Assembly: GCA_963814975.1 (NCBI GenBank)
Contig: CAWFFB010000026.1
Span: 62,001-126,000, forward strand
DNA: 64,000 nucleotides
Reading direction: 5' to 3'
From: CAVUXJ01 sp963814975
GTDB lineage: Bacteria; Acidobacteriota; Vicinamibacteria; Vicinamibacterales; CAVVIG01
Numbering within the stretch: position 1 is the stretch's first letter; each line of letters opens with the position of its first letter. The notes under the pieces were generated by a model. It did no database searches and was not told where the DNA came from. It saw only the letters and a program-made list of their open reading frames with translations. The translations under genes were made by a program, and so were the position numbers. This document shows positions 46,487-55,084 of this stretch, one piece after another.

Positions 46487-48707
46487 TGTTCTGGAGCGCT
46501 GCGGCCTTGGAGGACAGCGGCCTGGCAGGGTGCTGCAACTCATCGACAATCCACCCGGCGTCGTGGACCTCGCGCGCGATCGTGAGCGCGAAGCGGAGAC
46601 TGGTGCTCAGCGCACGTCCTGCCGCGCCGTTATACACCCAGTCGCTCGCGATCGACTCTTCGTTGCCATCGAAGATCAGGCCGACGATCTCGAGACGCCG
46701 GTTCAAGGTCGAACTGCCCGAGTTGCCGCCCGTGATGTCGTTCGTCGAGATGAAGTCGACAATCATGCTGGCGTACTTCGACTTGAACGCGGCATCGCCG
46801 ACGCGTTGCCGCCAGGCGAGCAACCTCGGAGGCAGTGCGAAGTCGCCCTGGTTGCCACGCCGCTCGGCCAGCGCGAACAGATCGCCGAAGCGCGTGGCAA
46901 ACGGCACGCGAACGCCTTTCGAATCAACCAGCCCCGACACCTTCCCGGCGCTCACCCGCAATGTCAGGTTCGCATCGGGATACATCGTCTCCCCCCGCCA
47001 GGCCTGCAGGCCCCGGGCGAAACGCGATCGGTTCCCGAGAATCTTCTCGTTCAGGATGCGGACGCGCGCGCGAAGATCCGAGAGCGATCTCGCGAGATCG
47101 CGAGCGAACACGATCGCCGGATCGGTGGAGGACTCGAAGGTGGCCAGTGGAGCGTCCAGAAGCGGCTTCCGGCCAGCCGGCGACGACAGGCTCGACGTCG
47201 CGAGGACGGCTCTCGCGAGATCCCGCGGGCTTGGCGCCGCACCGTCACGCGCATGGCGTTCGACCAGCCGCTGGACCGCCGGAATCGCCTGATCGCCCGT
47301 CAGCTTCAGCGCCCTGGTGAAACCCTCCGTCAGCAGGTCCTCCTCGAGAGCGGGCACGAGCGGCTCATCGTCGAGCAGGCTTTCCCGGACCCGTGGCCAG
47401 TTCCTCTCCTGAAATTGGGGGTCGCGCTCGCGATCGGAGGGCTGCGCGCGCGCCTCGGCAAATTCATGAAGCGCCGACGCGTAGCTCACGACGCTGGATT
47501 TCTGAATCCAGTTCAGCGCGGCGTCGAGCTCGGCACGGGCCTCGACATCGTTGGCGTAGACCGCGGCCTGAGCGTCGATCACATCGCGATACAGCGGCTT
47601 GAGATCGGGCCGGGTGTCGAGAAAGCGCATGAAATCGCGTTCGCGGCGCTGGCGTCCGGCGACGACGTCGCTGGCCTTCAAAGCGGCAAGCAGATCCTGC
47701 TCGTACTTGAGGGAGTTCGCCAGACCGAAGATACGGCTCTGCAGGATCACTTGAGTCTTGGGATCCGCGGCCGCATGCCGGCGCAGGATCCGCAGCTCTT
47801 CTTCGAGGCTGTGAATCTGATCCGGAATGCCCTTGCGCAGGTTGTAGCTGGCCGACAGGCTCTCTCGATACCGATTGGTGTTGCCGGGGAAACCGGCGAC
47901 CAGCGTGAAATCGCCCTCACGCACTTCTTCCATCGCGATCGGACGGTAGCTGTCCGGCCTGACGGGCACGTGTGCCGGGTCGAACTCGCCATGCGACCCA
48001 TCGGTCCCCTGGTACGCGCGAAGGATTGAGATGTCGGCCACGTAGCGCGGAAAGCGGAAGTTCATTTCGTCGCCGCCGAAGTAGCCCAGTTGCTTCTCCG
48101 GGGCGTAGACGAGACGGATGTCCTTGAACTCCTCATAGACGATCAACAACGTGCGAGCGCCGCTATTGAAATCCACGACGCTGCAGGAGAAATTCGGACC
48201 CCGTTCCTTTTGGCAGTCGCGCTCGAGCTCCAGCCGCACCGTTTGACGCGCCCGCTGCAGGGCCGCGATGTCCATGCCTGGACTCACGGCCGCGTCCATC
48301 GTCGCCGTGATGTCTTGCGCGCTCCGCTCGACCTGTGCCCGGAAGCGTTTGCACGCCAGTTCGTCAGCCGGCGATTTCGCGGTGAATCCCTGCTCGATCA
48401 GGTTTTCCGCCCCGTTCTTCGCTTGTTCCGCGAGCGTCGAGGTGCGAATGCAATCGAGCGCCACGTGATGATTGGTCAGAATCAGGCCGTTGGCCGAGGC
48501 AAACGTCCCGGTCCCAGCCCCGTCGCCGCCGAGGATGCGAACCGGCGCACGCTGCAGCCGCTCGAGGTCTGAGGCCGCGAGCGTCACGCCGTGCTGGCGC
48601 TTCACGGCGCCGGTCGGCAGCTGATCGAATCGCCACATCCCTTCATCGGCGGCGACCACGGCGGCGCCAACCACCCCGAGCGCCGCCGCGAGCAGTCGTC
48701 TCCTCAT
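46458..48707 (-). CDS. S46-family dipeptidyl peptidase
   Basis: 749 residues from ATG 48707; the frame is open upstream but shadows the glutathione peroxidase gene, and TGA of that gene overlaps this ATG as TGATG. Signal peptide MRRRLLAAALGVVGAAVVAA. The S46 pattern is complete: DEGMWRFDQLP, ANGLILTNHHVA (catalytic His), the WxF-type GDEMNFRFPRY, and DITGGNSGSSTLN (catalytic Ser). Family members DPP7/DPP11 cut dipeptides from oligopeptides in the periplasm. Cotranscribed with the M1 gene. Confidence 0.93.
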   Translation of the reverse strand: MRRRLLAAALGVVGAAVVAADEGMWRFDQLPTGAVKRQHGVTLAASDLERLQRAPVRILGGDGAGTGTFASANGLILTNHHVALDCIRTSTLAEQAKNGAENLIEQGFTAKSPADELACKRFRAQVERSAQDITATMDAAVSPGMDIAALQRARQTVRLELERDCQKERGPNFSCSVVDFNSGARTLLIVYEEFKDIRLVYAPEKQLGYFGGDEMNFRFPRYVADISILRAYQGTDGSHGEFDPAHVPVRPDSYRPIAMEEVREGDFTLVAGFPGNTNRYRESLSASYNLRKGIPDQIHSLEEELRILRRHAAADPKTQVILQSRIFGLANSLKYEQDLLAALKASDVVAGRQRRERDFMRFLDTRPDLKPLYRDVIDAQAAVYANDVEARAELDAALNWIQKSSVVSYASALHEFAEARAQPSDRERDPQFQERNWPRVRESLLDDEPLVPALEEDLLTEGFTRALKLTGDQAIPAVQRLVERHARDGAAPSPRDLARAVLATSSLSSPAGRKPLLDAPLATFESSTDPAIVFARDLARSLSDLRARVRILNEKILGNRSRFARGLQAWRGETMYPDANLTLRVSAGKVSGLVDSKGVRVPFATRFGDLFALAERRGNQGDFALPPRLLAWRQRVGDAAFKSKYASMIVDFISTNDITGGNSGSSTLNRRLEIVGLIFDGNEESIASDWVYNGAAGRALSTSLRFALTIAREVHDAGWIVDELQHPARPLSSKAAALQNNEAPRQVFR

Positions 48708-49309
48708 CACTGGGATCCAAGCGCCTTCGCGATCGCGTTGCGGAGCGCGGGCGCCTCCGGCGTGATGTCGCTCGGGAAGAACGCGACGACCTTGCCATCC
48801 TTGCCGACGACGTACTTGCTGAAATTCCACGCGGGCAGGTTGCCGGATGCCCCCAGGAACTTGTAGATCGGCGATTGGCCGGGGCCGGCCACGGTCGAGA
48901 CCTTGGCAAACATCGGGAAGGTGACGTCGTAGGTCAGCCGGCAGAACGTGGCAATTTCCTTTGCGGTGCCCGGCTCCTGGCCGCCGAAGTCGTTGCTGGG
49001 GAAGCCCAGCACGGCGAAGCCCTTTCCCGAGAGCTCACGGTGCAACTTCTCGAGCCCCGAGTACTGCGGCGTATAGCCGCATGCACTCGCGACGTTCACC
49101 ACCAGCGTCACCTTGCCCCGATACGATCCCAGGTCGGCGGGCTCCCCAAGCAGCGAAGTGGTTTTCAGATCGTAAAAGGAGGAACCGGCTGATCCTCCAC
49201 CTCCCGAACGTGCTTCTGACGCCGGCGTCTGTGGAGTGGGCGCAGCGGCCGCAAGAGTCATGACTGCGGAGAGCGGCAGCATGGCGAACAGCGGTGTCCA
49301 GGATGTCAT
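48707..49309 (-). CDS. Exported glutathione-peroxidase-family protein (Cys type)
   Basis: 200 residues with an N-terminal signal peptide and GAGGAGCC 9 bases before ATG 49309. The core shows SFYDLKTTSLLGEPADLGSY, VNVASACGYTPQYSGL (peroxidatic Cys, not Sec), FPSNDFGGQEPG, with YPMFAK-like FPMFAKVST and WNFSKYVVGKDGKVV. All landmarks of thioredoxin-dependent glutathione peroxidase-like enzymes are present. The export signal implies periplasmic peroxide defence. First gene of Gpx-S46-M1. Confidence 0.9.
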   Translation of the reverse strand: MTSWTPLFAMLPLSAVMTLAAAAPTPQTPASEARSGGGGSAGSSFYDLKTTSLLGEPADLGSYRGKVTLVVNVASACGYTPQYSGLEKLHRELSGKGFAVLGFPSNDFGGQEPGTAKEIATFCRLTYDVTFPMFAKVSTVAGPGQSPIYKFLGASGNLPAWNFSKYVVGKDGKVVAFFPSDITPEAPALRNAIAKALGSQ

Positions 49310-49550
49310 GGCAATTGGCTCCTCGTCTGATTGGAAGTGCTTTCGGACGCTGCGATGAGACCTGCTACATGGCGCGAACGAGCCTCACACGGAGCAACGA
49401 AGGAACGGCGGCCCGTCGGGACTCGCGCGGACACATCACCATTGTATCCGGCGATGCGCGCGTCCGCGCGATTTGGAAACGTGAGACCGCCAGTCGAGAC
49501 GGCGCGCACCCAAGGGAAAAACCGTGCTGAGGGGGTCGCCGGAGGAGACT

Positions 49551-49556
49551 TATAAT
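49551..49556 (+). promoter_or_regulatory. Perfect -10 box 11 bases before a start codon
   Basis: TATAAT lies 11 bases upstream of ATG 49568, so a transcript starting about 7 bases after it would have almost no leader; GGAGGAG just before the box would then not be transcribed. No good -35 box. Leaderless translation is suggested. Confidence 0.5.
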
Positions 49557-49567
49557 CACGGCCTCGA

Positions 49568-51853
49568 ATGACCAGACGCCCCTGGTTCGCCAGCCCGACG
49601 ATCGCATTTTTTCTGCTGTGCGCCCCGCCGCTTGTCGCCGGCCAAGCGGGGAGCGGCGCCGCGCCTCCGTCTCCGCCGCTGCCGCCGGCCACCATCTCGC
49701 GCGGCGCCGAAGGCGCCGCCATCGTTAGAGCCGTGCGCATTTCCGAGCCCCTCGTCCTGGACGGCAGACTCGACGAAAGCGTCTACACGACAGTGCCGCC
49801 TATCCGTGATTTCATCCAGCAGGAGCCCCGCGAAGGCGAGCTCGCGACCGAGCAGACAGACGTGTGGATTCTGTTCGATGGGGGAAACCTCTACATTTCC
49901 GCCCGTTGTTGGGACTCGGCTCCCCACCGCGAGGTCGCCAACGAGATGCGCCGCGATGCGAGCGGGATCGTTCAGAACGAAAGCTTCGGCATCACGTTGG
50001 ACACGTTCGGTGACAAGCGGAACGGACTGCTGTTCATGTCGAGCTCGTTGGGCGGCCTCCGCGATTCGGCGGTCACCGACGAATCCGCCAACAACATCGA
50101 CTGGAACACGGTCTGGGACGCGAGAACCGCCAGATTCGAAAACGGCTGGATCGCGGAGTTCGTGATTCCGTTCAAATCGCTGCGCTACAAGCCCGGGTCG
50201 GATCAGCAGTGGGGCATTCAGGTCAGGCGTGAAGTGCGGTGGAAAAACGAGACGTCGTTCCTCACGCTGGTGCCGGCGTTTCTCGGCAATACCGGGATGT
50301 GGGCGGTTTCGCTCGCGGCCACGGTTGTCGGCCTCGAGGTCCCGGCCAGCGGCAAGAACGTCGAGATCAAGCCGTACGCCATCACCGGCGTCCGCACCGA
50401 TCAGGACGCGAGTCCGTCATTTGTCAACGAGGGCAACGGCGATGTCGGGTTCGACGTGAAGTATGGCCTTTCGAAGAGTCTGACGCTCGACTTGACCTAC
50501 AACACCGATTTCGCGCAAGTCGAAGACGACCTCCAGCAGGTCAACCTGACGCGGTTCAACCTCTTCTTTCCCGAGCGCCGGGATTTCTTTCTTGAAGGTC
50601 AGGGCATTTTCGGATTCGGCGGGGTCGGGGTTTCGGCGGGCGGCGGTGGGATCAGTGTCACCAACAACACGCCGGTGCTGTTCTTCAGCCGCCGCATCGG
50701 GCTCAACAACGGACGTCCGGTGCCGATCAGGGGCGGCGGACGGATGACCGGCAAGACCGGGGCCTATTCGATCGGGGTGCTCAACATCCAAACGGATGAG
50801 GAGGTCGCGGCAGCCGCGCGACCCACGAATTTCACCGTGCTGCGAGTGAAGCGCGACATCTTCCGACGGAGCAACATCGGCGTGCTCTACACGCGGCGCG
50901 ACGAGACGCAAGGCGACAGGGGAGCGGGCGAGACGTTCGGGATCGATGCCTTGTACTCCGCGTCGCGCAGCGTGAACCTCAACGGGTATGTCGCCCGGAC
51001 CCGCACGCCTGGCGTCGGGCGAGACGAGGGCAGCTACCTCGGCCACTTCGACTACAACACCGACCGTTATGGCGCCCAGGTCGAACATCTCTACGTCGGC
51101 GGCGGCTTCAACCCTGAGGTGGGCTTCCTTCGGAGGACCGATTTCACACGCGACTACGTGGAGGCCCGGTTCAGCCCGCGACCGGCCAGAACTCACATGA
51201 AGGCTGTGCGCCGGTTCGTCTACTTGGGCAGCTTCGAGTACTTCGAGGACGGTGCCGGCACACCAGAGATGCGCGAAGCTCAGGGTTCGTTTGCGGTCCA
51301 GCTACAGAGCGGCGACAATCTGACGCTGCGTTACTTGAACGACTACGAGCTCATCCCACGGCCGTTTCCGATCGCGCCCGGCGTCGTGGTGCCGGTCGGT
51401 GGCTACGATTACCAGTCCGGTGTGGTGTCCTACCTGTTTGGTCAGCAGCGCAAGATCGCAGGGACGCTCTCGTACCAGGAAGGCTCGCTCTATGACGGGA
51501 CGAAGCGGACGATCGGCTTCTCCGGCGCGCGGGTCGTGCTGTCGTCCCAATTTCAGATCGAGCCGAGCGTTTCCGCCAACTGGGTCAGCTTGCCGTGGGG
51601 CGCCTTCACCAGTACGGTCGTGAGCGCGCGCTCCACCTACATGGTCTCGCCACGGATGTTCATGAGCGTGCTCATCCAGTACAACTCGAGCCTCAGCACG
51701 CTCGGCACGAATGCCCGGTTCCGTTGGGAGTACCGACCCGGCAGCGAGATGTTCGTCGTCTACAGCGACGGCCGCGAGATGGTGCCCAAGGGGTTTCCCG
51801 AGCTCAGGAATCGAGCGTTCGTCGTCAAGGTCAATCGTCTGCTCCGATTCTAG
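49568..51853 (+). CDS. CBM9-like/DUF5916 outer-membrane beta-barrel protein
   Basis: 761 residues. Signal peptide to about residue 25, a CBM9-like N-terminal domain (VRAVRISEPLVLDGRLDESV, DVWILFDGGNLYISARCWDS, about residues 50-240) and a DUF5916 beta-barrel with NTDFAQVEDDLQQVNLTRF, FFPERRDFFLEGQGIFGFG and alternating strands to a terminal Phe (NRLLRF). Family members sit in the outer membrane, where the CBM9-like part probably binds sugars or other ligands; no enzymatic role known. Intact frame. Divergent from glutathione peroxidase; convergent with the PQQ gene over a 13-copy repeat. Confidence 0.9.
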   Translation: MTRRPWFASPTIAFFLLCAPPLVAGQAGSGAAPPSPPLPPATISRGAEGAAIVRAVRISEPLVLDGRLDESVYTTVPPIRDFIQQEPREGELATEQTDVWILFDGGNLYISARCWDSAPHREVANEMRRDASGIVQNESFGITLDTFGDKRNGLLFMSSSLGGLRDSAVTDESANNIDWNTVWDARTARFENGWIAEFVIPFKSLRYKPGSDQQWGIQVRREVRWKNETSFLTLVPAFLGNTGMWAVSLAATVVGLEVPASGKNVEIKPYAITGVRTDQDASPSFVNEGNGDVGFDVKYGLSKSLTLDLTYNTDFAQVEDDLQQVNLTRFNLFFPERRDFFLEGQGIFGFGGVGVSAGGGGISVTNNTPVLFFSRRIGLNNGRPVPIRGGGRMTGKTGAYSIGVLNIQTDEEVAAAARPTNFTVLRVKRDIFRRSNIGVLYTRRDETQGDRGAGETFGIDALYSASRSVNLNGYVARTRTPGVGRDEGSYLGHFDYNTDRYGAQVEHLYVGGGFNPEVGFLRRTDFTRDYVEARFSPRPARTHMKAVRRFVYLGSFEYFEDGAGTPEMREAQGSFAVQLQSGDNLTLRYLNDYELIPRPFPIAPGVVVPVGGYDYQSGVVSYLFGQQRKIAGTLSYQEGSLYDGTKRTIGFSGARVVLSSQFQIEPSVSANWVSLPWGAFTSTVVSARSTYMVSPRMFMSVLIQYNSSLSTLGTNARFRWEYRPGSEMFVVYSDGREMVPKGFPELRNRAFVVKVNRLLRF

Positions 51854-51863
51854 GATCGAACTG

Positions 51864-51952
51864 GAACGGCCGAACGCCGAACGCCGAACGTAGAACGCCG
51901 AACGTAGAACGCGAACGTAGAACGCCGAACGTAGAACGTAGAACGTAGAACG
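51864..51952. repeat. Thirteen-copy heptad repeat (GAACGYM) between convergent genes
   Basis: GAACG starts at 51864, 51872, 51879, 51886, 51893, 51900, 51907, 51913, 51920, 51927, 51934, 51941 and 51948. Ten of twelve spacings are 7 bases, one is 8 and one 6. Units alternate between CC, TA and similar ends. It fills almost all of the gap between the 3' ends of the DUF5916 gene and the PQQ gene. Confidence 0.85.
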
Positions 51953-51965
51953 CAGAGAGTGCGTG

Positions 51966-53858
51966 CTACGGCAGCGCGTAAGCCGCCAGCGTCTCGGTGG
52001 CGACGATTGCCACGTACTGCTTGCCGGTCCTGGCGCGATAGGTGATCGGGTTGGCGTTGCCTCTCCGCTCGAGCTTGGTCATCCACAATTGCCGGCCGGT
52101 CTTCACATCGAGCCCGCGGAAGCGATTGTCATCGGTGGACGCGATGAACAACACGCCCCCGGCAGTCACGATGGCACCCGCCAAGGCCGGTCGCCCGGTG
52201 TTCTGTTTCCCTGCCGGAAGCTGTTCGGTAACGCCGAGCGGCACTTGCCACGCGATGTCGCCCGTCGCCGCATTCACAGCTGTCAGGCGGCCCCATGGCG
52301 GCTTCTGGCACGGCCAATTCTGATCGCCTATCCGTACGTCGAAGGTGGTGCGTCCAGGGCTTGCTTTTTCGTAGGGTGTCGGCGAGCCCGGCTTGGCCGG
52401 CTGGATCCAGCCGAGGGCTCCGACGTCCTGGGTCATCACGAAGGCGTACTTGGTATTGGGATCGAATGCCGCCCCGCCCCAATTCGGCCCACCAAGGCCC
52501 CCGGGAAACACCAGCGTGGTCTGCGGCGGATCGCTCGGGGCGCGGTATCGCCACGGCGTGAACGGACCGGCATTGTGGACGCCACCGCTTTTCTCGATGA
52601 GCTCCGCGCAGGCGCGGGCGTGCTCGGGCGTCGTGTCCGACGCGGTGACGACATCGGCCGCGTCGTAATCAACGCGCGCCAAACCTGTCGGCTTCACGGG
52701 GATGGGTTGGGTGGGATAGGCGATTTCGCCCGGCACATCACTCTTGGGCACCGGGCGCTCTTCCACGCCGAAGATTGGCTGGCCCGTTTCGCGATTCAGG
52801 ATGTACAGATAACCCGATTTGGTCGTCAGCGCGAGAACCGGGATTGCGCGTCCATTTCTCGTGATGTCGAACAGCGCGGGCGGCGCGGGCGGGTCGGCGT
52901 CCCAGAGGTCGTGATGGATGGTTTGGAAATGCCATCTGTACTTGCCGGTCTGCACATCCACGGCGACCACGGAATTGCCGAACAGGTTGGCACCTTTCCG
53001 GTCGCCCCCGTAAACGCCGGCGATCGGCGACGCAAGCGGCAGGTACAGAAGACCGCGCTGGGTGTCCACGGTGAAGTAGAAGGGCCACGCATTGACACCG
53101 AAGCGACCCTTCCAGCTGTCGCCTTCCCACGTGTCGTGACCGACTTCACCTGGTTGCGGGACTGAACTGAACTCCCAGAGTTTGGCGCCCGTGCGGGCAT
53201 CATAGGCTCGGGCGTTGCCGATCCCGCCGATGGTTCCCGGCGGCGTGTTGGCTCCGACGACGACGATGTTCCTGTAGATGAGCGGGACCGAGTTGTACGG
53301 GACCCCCATATCCACTTCGCCGGACTCGCCGAACCCACGGTCGATCGCCCCGGTCTTGGCGTTGAGCGCAACCAGCCGTCGCCCCGCGGCGAAGATGACG
53401 CGCGGCGGATTGCCGCCCTCACCTGGCCAATACGCCACTCCGCGACGTGAAGGCGCGCTACCCGTGACCGGGTGGCGCCAGATCTCCCTGCCGGTGTCGG
53501 GTTCGATCGCCACGACGCGGCTCGCGGCGGGCAGATACATGACGCCGTCCACGACGATGGGCGTGGCTTGCGAGTTCACCCCGCCAGGGCCGACCTTCTC
53601 GGCGGCTGCGGGTGCGTCGCCTTGCAGTTGATAGGTCCACGCTTGCGCGAGCTTCGCCACGTTCTGACGATGGATCTGTGTCAGCGGCGAATACCCGATC
53701 CCCGTATAACTGCCGCGATACATCGGCCAGTCATCGCCCGGTCGGTCGGCGGGTTGTGGTTGGATGGCGCGTGACTGGCTCACGAGGACCGTCAGTATCA
53801 CGCCGCCCGACACATTGACGATCCACGCCGCGCGCGAACGGCCGGGCCTCCTGTTCAC
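51966..53858 (-). CDS. PQQ-dependent membrane-type dehydrogenase
   Basis: 630 residues starting at GTG 53858, which overlaps the cytochrome stop codon (GTGA). An N-terminal hydrophobic segment (VSGGVILTVLVSQSRA) exports or anchors it. Eight-bladed quinoprotein propeller: DWPMYRGSYTGIGYSPLTQI, repeated W motifs such as AIEPDTGREIWRHPV, ARTGAKLWEFS, DVQTGKYRWHFQ, IHHDLWDADPPAPP and QNWPCQKPPWG. Close in plan to soluble/membrane glucose-quinate-type PQQ dehydrogenases. It oxidises an alcohol or sugar in the periplasm and passes electrons to the coupled cytochrome (inference from overlap). Confidence 0.92.
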   Translation of the reverse strand: MNRRPGRSRAAWIVNVSGGVILTVLVSQSRAIQPQPADRPGDDWPMYRGSYTGIGYSPLTQIHRQNVAKLAQAWTYQLQGDAPAAAEKVGPGGVNSQATPIVVDGVMYLPAASRVVAIEPDTGREIWRHPVTGSAPSRRGVAYWPGEGGNPPRVIFAAGRRLVALNAKTGAIDRGFGESGEVDMGVPYNSVPLIYRNIVVVGANTPPGTIGGIGNARAYDARTGAKLWEFSSVPQPGEVGHDTWEGDSWKGRFGVNAWPFYFTVDTQRGLLYLPLASPIAGVYGGDRKGANLFGNSVVAVDVQTGKYRWHFQTIHHDLWDADPPAPPALFDITRNGRAIPVLALTTKSGYLYILNRETGQPIFGVEERPVPKSDVPGEIAYPTQPIPVKPTGLARVDYDAADVVTASDTTPEHARACAELIEKSGGVHNAGPFTPWRYRAPSDPPQTTLVFPGGLGGPNWGGAAFDPNTKYAFVMTQDVGALGWIQPAKPGSPTPYEKASPGRTTFDVRIGDQNWPCQKPPWGRLTAVNAATGDIAWQVPLGVTEQLPAGKQNTGRPALAGAIVTAGGVLFIASTDDNRFRGLDVKTGRQLWMTKLERRGNANPITYRARTGKQYVAIVATETLAAYALP

Positions 53859-54823
53859 CGCGGTGGAAGCGACCCCAGGTAGGCCGAGATCGAGATGATG
53901 TCGTCCTCGGAAAGGTTGGACACGGCTTTCTTCATCAGCGCGGCGGCCTTGCCGGCGTTCGTGCCGTTTTGCATCGTGATGAGTTGCCGTGCGATGTATA
54001 CCGGTTGCAGGCCCGCGAGTCTGGGCACTTCGCCGAGACCCTTCAGGTCGTCGCCGTGGCAGATGCCGCATGAAATGGTCTTGCCGGAGCCGCCGGTCTT
54101 GACGAGCGCCTCGCCCTTCGCGATGCTGCCGGGCGGCACGTAGGCGAGAAATCCGGAGTGAGGATCGCGTTGGTCGGTTCGGAATGGATCTTCCGGAATC
54201 TGGACGATCCGATGGCCCATAGGCTCCGTGCCGCCGCCCGGAACCACGAGACGATGGCGTGCCGCGATGCTGACGAAGGTCTTCGGCGGCGTGCTCGTTT
54301 CGATCACTTTTACCCAGGGAATGGGCTTGATAGCGGCGAAATACTCCGCCGCCTGCCGCACATCTTCATCAGAGACCGCTCTGGCAATCGGGCCCATCCG
54401 CGTTTCTTCTTTCCGGGCTCCACTTTTGAAGTAGTTCATCTGGCGGATGAAGTACTCGACAGGGAGGCCGGCGATATCGGCGGACTCGGGATGCCCCTGT
54501 CCCGACATGAGATGGCATGCACCGCAGGCCGGCAGGGCGACCCCGGCTTCCCCTTTCACGATCCGGGGCGCGGGGGGGTGTTCATCCGGAAACCAGTCCG
54601 GAGGGGTGGCGTTGCTCGCCACCGCCTTCGCGTCCAACTCCTTGCTGCTGCCCGGCAGGCGGATCGGGCCAGTCGCTTCCACTCGAGGGGGCTGATCCTT
54701 GTCCGGGATATTGAACGCCCAGGACGGCAGGCCGTTCGGAATGGTCAGTGGCACTTGCGCCTGCGGGACCGCGGTCAAGGCCAGCAGCGCCGCGATCGGG
54801 AGAAGTTTCATTCGGTTGCTCAT
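53855..54823 (-). CDS. Di-haem cytochrome c, partner of PQQ dehydrogenase
   Basis: 322 residues from ATG 54823 (ATG 54811 also possible). Signal peptide, then two haem motifs CGACH (near residue 100) and CGICH (near residue 240) and a C-terminal helix (LSEDDIISISAYLGSLPP) typical of class I cytochromes. It overlaps the PQQ dehydrogenase start by 4 bases, and so is the likely electron acceptor of that enzyme. Paralogue of the partial gene at 1-989. Confidence 0.9.
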   Translation of the reverse strand: MSNRMKLLPIAALLALTAVPQAQVPLTIPNGLPSWAFNIPDKDQPPRVEATGPIRLPGSSKELDAKAVASNATPPDWFPDEHPPAPRIVKGEAGVALPACGACHLMSGQGHPESADIAGLPVEYFIRQMNYFKSGARKEETRMGPIARAVSDEDVRQAAEYFAAIKPIPWVKVIETSTPPKTFVSIAARHRLVVPGGGTEPMGHRIVQIPEDPFRTDQRDPHSGFLAYVPPGSIAKGEALVKTGGSGKTISCGICHGDDLKGLGEVPRLAGLQPVYIARQLITMQNGTNAGKAAALMKKAVSNLSEDDIISISAYLGSLPPR

Positions 54824-55084
54824 AAACGCCCGTTCATCGGACGGGTCCAGTGTCGACCGTCCGGAATGCGTTCGTTATACACCACGCACCCGGCGTACAG
54901 CTGAGATTTTTTCCTCGGGGGCGCTGGGCGTCGTGCGGACTCTCGAACCCCCAAGACCCTCTCGCGCGCGGCTGAAAACACAGACTGAAGCGAGCACTTG
55001 GTGGCTTTTCCAGAAACCTGCTCGAACCACCTGGGAGGGTATAGAATAGGAGCCTCGAATTCTGGAATCCGACGGAGGAAACCG

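Noticed and set aside
48900..49309. Second selenoprotein: the glutathione peroxidase
   Set aside because: The catalytic position is encoded by a Cys codon (VASACGYT) and there is no in-frame TGA.
51864..51952. A CRISPR array
   Set aside because: Repeats are 7 bases long with no 25-40-base spacers, and no cas gene is nearby.
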